64,000 nt of DNA. Origin: DASPPM01 sp052143835 (lineage in GTDB: Bacteria; Pseudomonadota; Alphaproteobacteria; JACZXZ01). The notes under the pieces were generated by a model. That model worked only from the letters and a program-made list of their open reading frames with translations. It ran no database searches and was not told the DNA's origin. The stretch spans positions 1 to 64,000 of the forward strand of contig JBKQRV010000192.1 of the NCBI GenBank assembly GCA_052143835.1. Reading direction: 5' to 3'. Shown in pieces: positions 63,209 to 64,000 of the stretch (position 1 is its first letter; every line of letters starts with the position of its first letter). Made by a program: the position numbers and the translations under genes.

Positions 63209-64000
63209 TCATGCTGGCGCTGGTGGTGGCTGCGGCCGTAGTTCCGAGATCAGCCGTAAAATGTCCTGGAACATTTGCCGTGGGGTGGCGACCTCGGTCA
63301 TCTGGAACACGACGTAGCGACCGTGCCTCACCACCTTGGCGCCGATCTTGATGAGCTTCTCACGCAGGCTGGTCAACGACCACGGCTCCGCTGTCTCGGG
63401 CATCGCCAGCGCCGCATGAAGTTGCCGAGATTATAAGCGAGCGCATGAAGCTCAAGGCGCACAGCGTCGCCAGCGAAGGACTGGCATGAGAGCCGGGTCC
63501 ATTTAATCGCGCCCTTGCCTTCTTTGATCCATTGCTCACACGTGCCGCGCTGATTGTACAACGCCACGACGCGGTCCGTCGGCCTCGTCAGGTTGGTGAC
63601 AATAAAGCCGACGCGCGGATAAAGCTCGCCCTGATGCCACTCGACCTTGGCCACCACGCGACGGGGCATCTCCCAGCTCTGCGCCTGATAGCTGAAGCTC
63701 GTGTGGAACCACCGCACTTCGTTCGGGGGACGCCCGACCGGACGCTTGAGCAAGAACCCGATTTTGTCTTGCAGCACCCCATTGGCTGGGAGACGGGTCG
63801 TGTAACCCATGCCTTCGGCTTCGAGGAACTCGTAGATATCCGGGTTGGCGAAGGCCGCGTCGCCGCGGAAATATAGCCGCACCGTTTTGCCTCGCCCGTA
63901 GCACGACACGACCGGTTCCAGCACCCCGCGGCAGCCGTCGGCACTATGCACGTCCTGGGCCGTAGCGCACAGCGTTCCAGATCGCCAAGCTGGTGGAACA
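63209..64000 (-). pseudogene. IS1380-family transposase, C-terminal part with two frameshifts
   Basis: Three reading-frame segments join into one IS1380-type DDE transposase. The first runs from the window edge to about 63957 (FHQLGDLERCALRP), the second from there to about 63412 (VHSADGC, YFRGDAAFANPDIYEFLEAE, YNQRGTCEQWIKEGKGAIKW, LHALAYNLGNFMR), the third to the stop at 63209 (MPETAEPWSLTSLREKLIKI, FQMTEV). Each junction (63952-63956 and 63404-63414) is short by one base compared with the expected codons. The N-terminus lies beyond the window. The enzyme is probably inactive, and the left IS terminus was not located. Confidence 0.8.

Overview
The window is GC-rich DNA (GC clearly well above 60% by eye), with tightly packed genes, many ATGA stop/start overlaps, several GTG and TTG starts, and gene content typical of a metabolically versatile soil or freshwater alphaproteobacterium. 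The taxon cannot be fixed more closely by reading alone. No rRNA, tRNA or CRISPR array was seen. Lower-GC patches at about 10.2-11.06 kb and 62.1-63.1 kb, and an IS at the right edge, look acquired.

Left block (1-8.5 kb, + strand): a molybdenum hydroxylase system. It holds the 3' end of a 2Fe-2S small subunit, a form II CoxL-type large subunit (AYRGAGR motif) and a CoxM-type FAD subunit, then a strong terminator. A maturation set follows: MoxR ATPase, CoxE-type VWA protein, XdhC split into two genes, and a MoeA-MobA fusion. An ALDH7-type dehydrogenase follows at 8.6-10.1 kb. From 10.3 to 16.6 kb there is a low-GC exported protein, a PEBP protein, a complete cytochrome bd operon including the small genes cydP and cydX, an orphan antitoxin-like HTH gene with a clear operator/promoter, and an alpha/beta hydrolase.

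Middle block (16.7-36.3 kb): a fusion of membrane cytochrome-like, ferredoxin and class III cyclase domains next to a cytochrome P460 and a TPR protein. Then comes an envelope polysaccharide region: Wzz/BY-kinase, GT32, SGNH protein, GT2, YoaK, trypsin-like protease, and a carbamoyltransferase with SxtJ- and DUF5989 (SxtK)-like membrane partners. A class II aldolase, a Pht5-like protein, small exported proteins, a CtpA-type S41 protease and a thioesterase follow.

Right block (36.3-61.9 kb): CoA-thioester catabolism. On the minus strand are a citryl-CoA-lyase-like protein, an acyl-CoA ligase, an acyl-CoA dehydrogenase and a full Liv-type ABC importer. On the plus strand are an MBL-like protein, a DapA-family protein and a GntR regulator with overlapping promoter and operators. 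After these come an MFS carrier, a cysteine-less thiolase-like/DUF35 pair, four enoyl-CoA hydratase family proteins, two family III CoA-transferases, an LLM flavoprotein, an AliA-like ligase, an acyl-CoA dehydrogenase, an MDR reductase and a BadH-like dehydrogenase. Together these suggest uptake, CoA activation, beta-oxidation-like steps and retro-aldol or ring cleavage of a cyclic or branched acid. Part of this block is flanked by two nearly identical 85-bp direct repeats. The right edge (62.1-64 kb) has a low-GC membrane protein and an IS1380-type transposase broken by two frameshifts.
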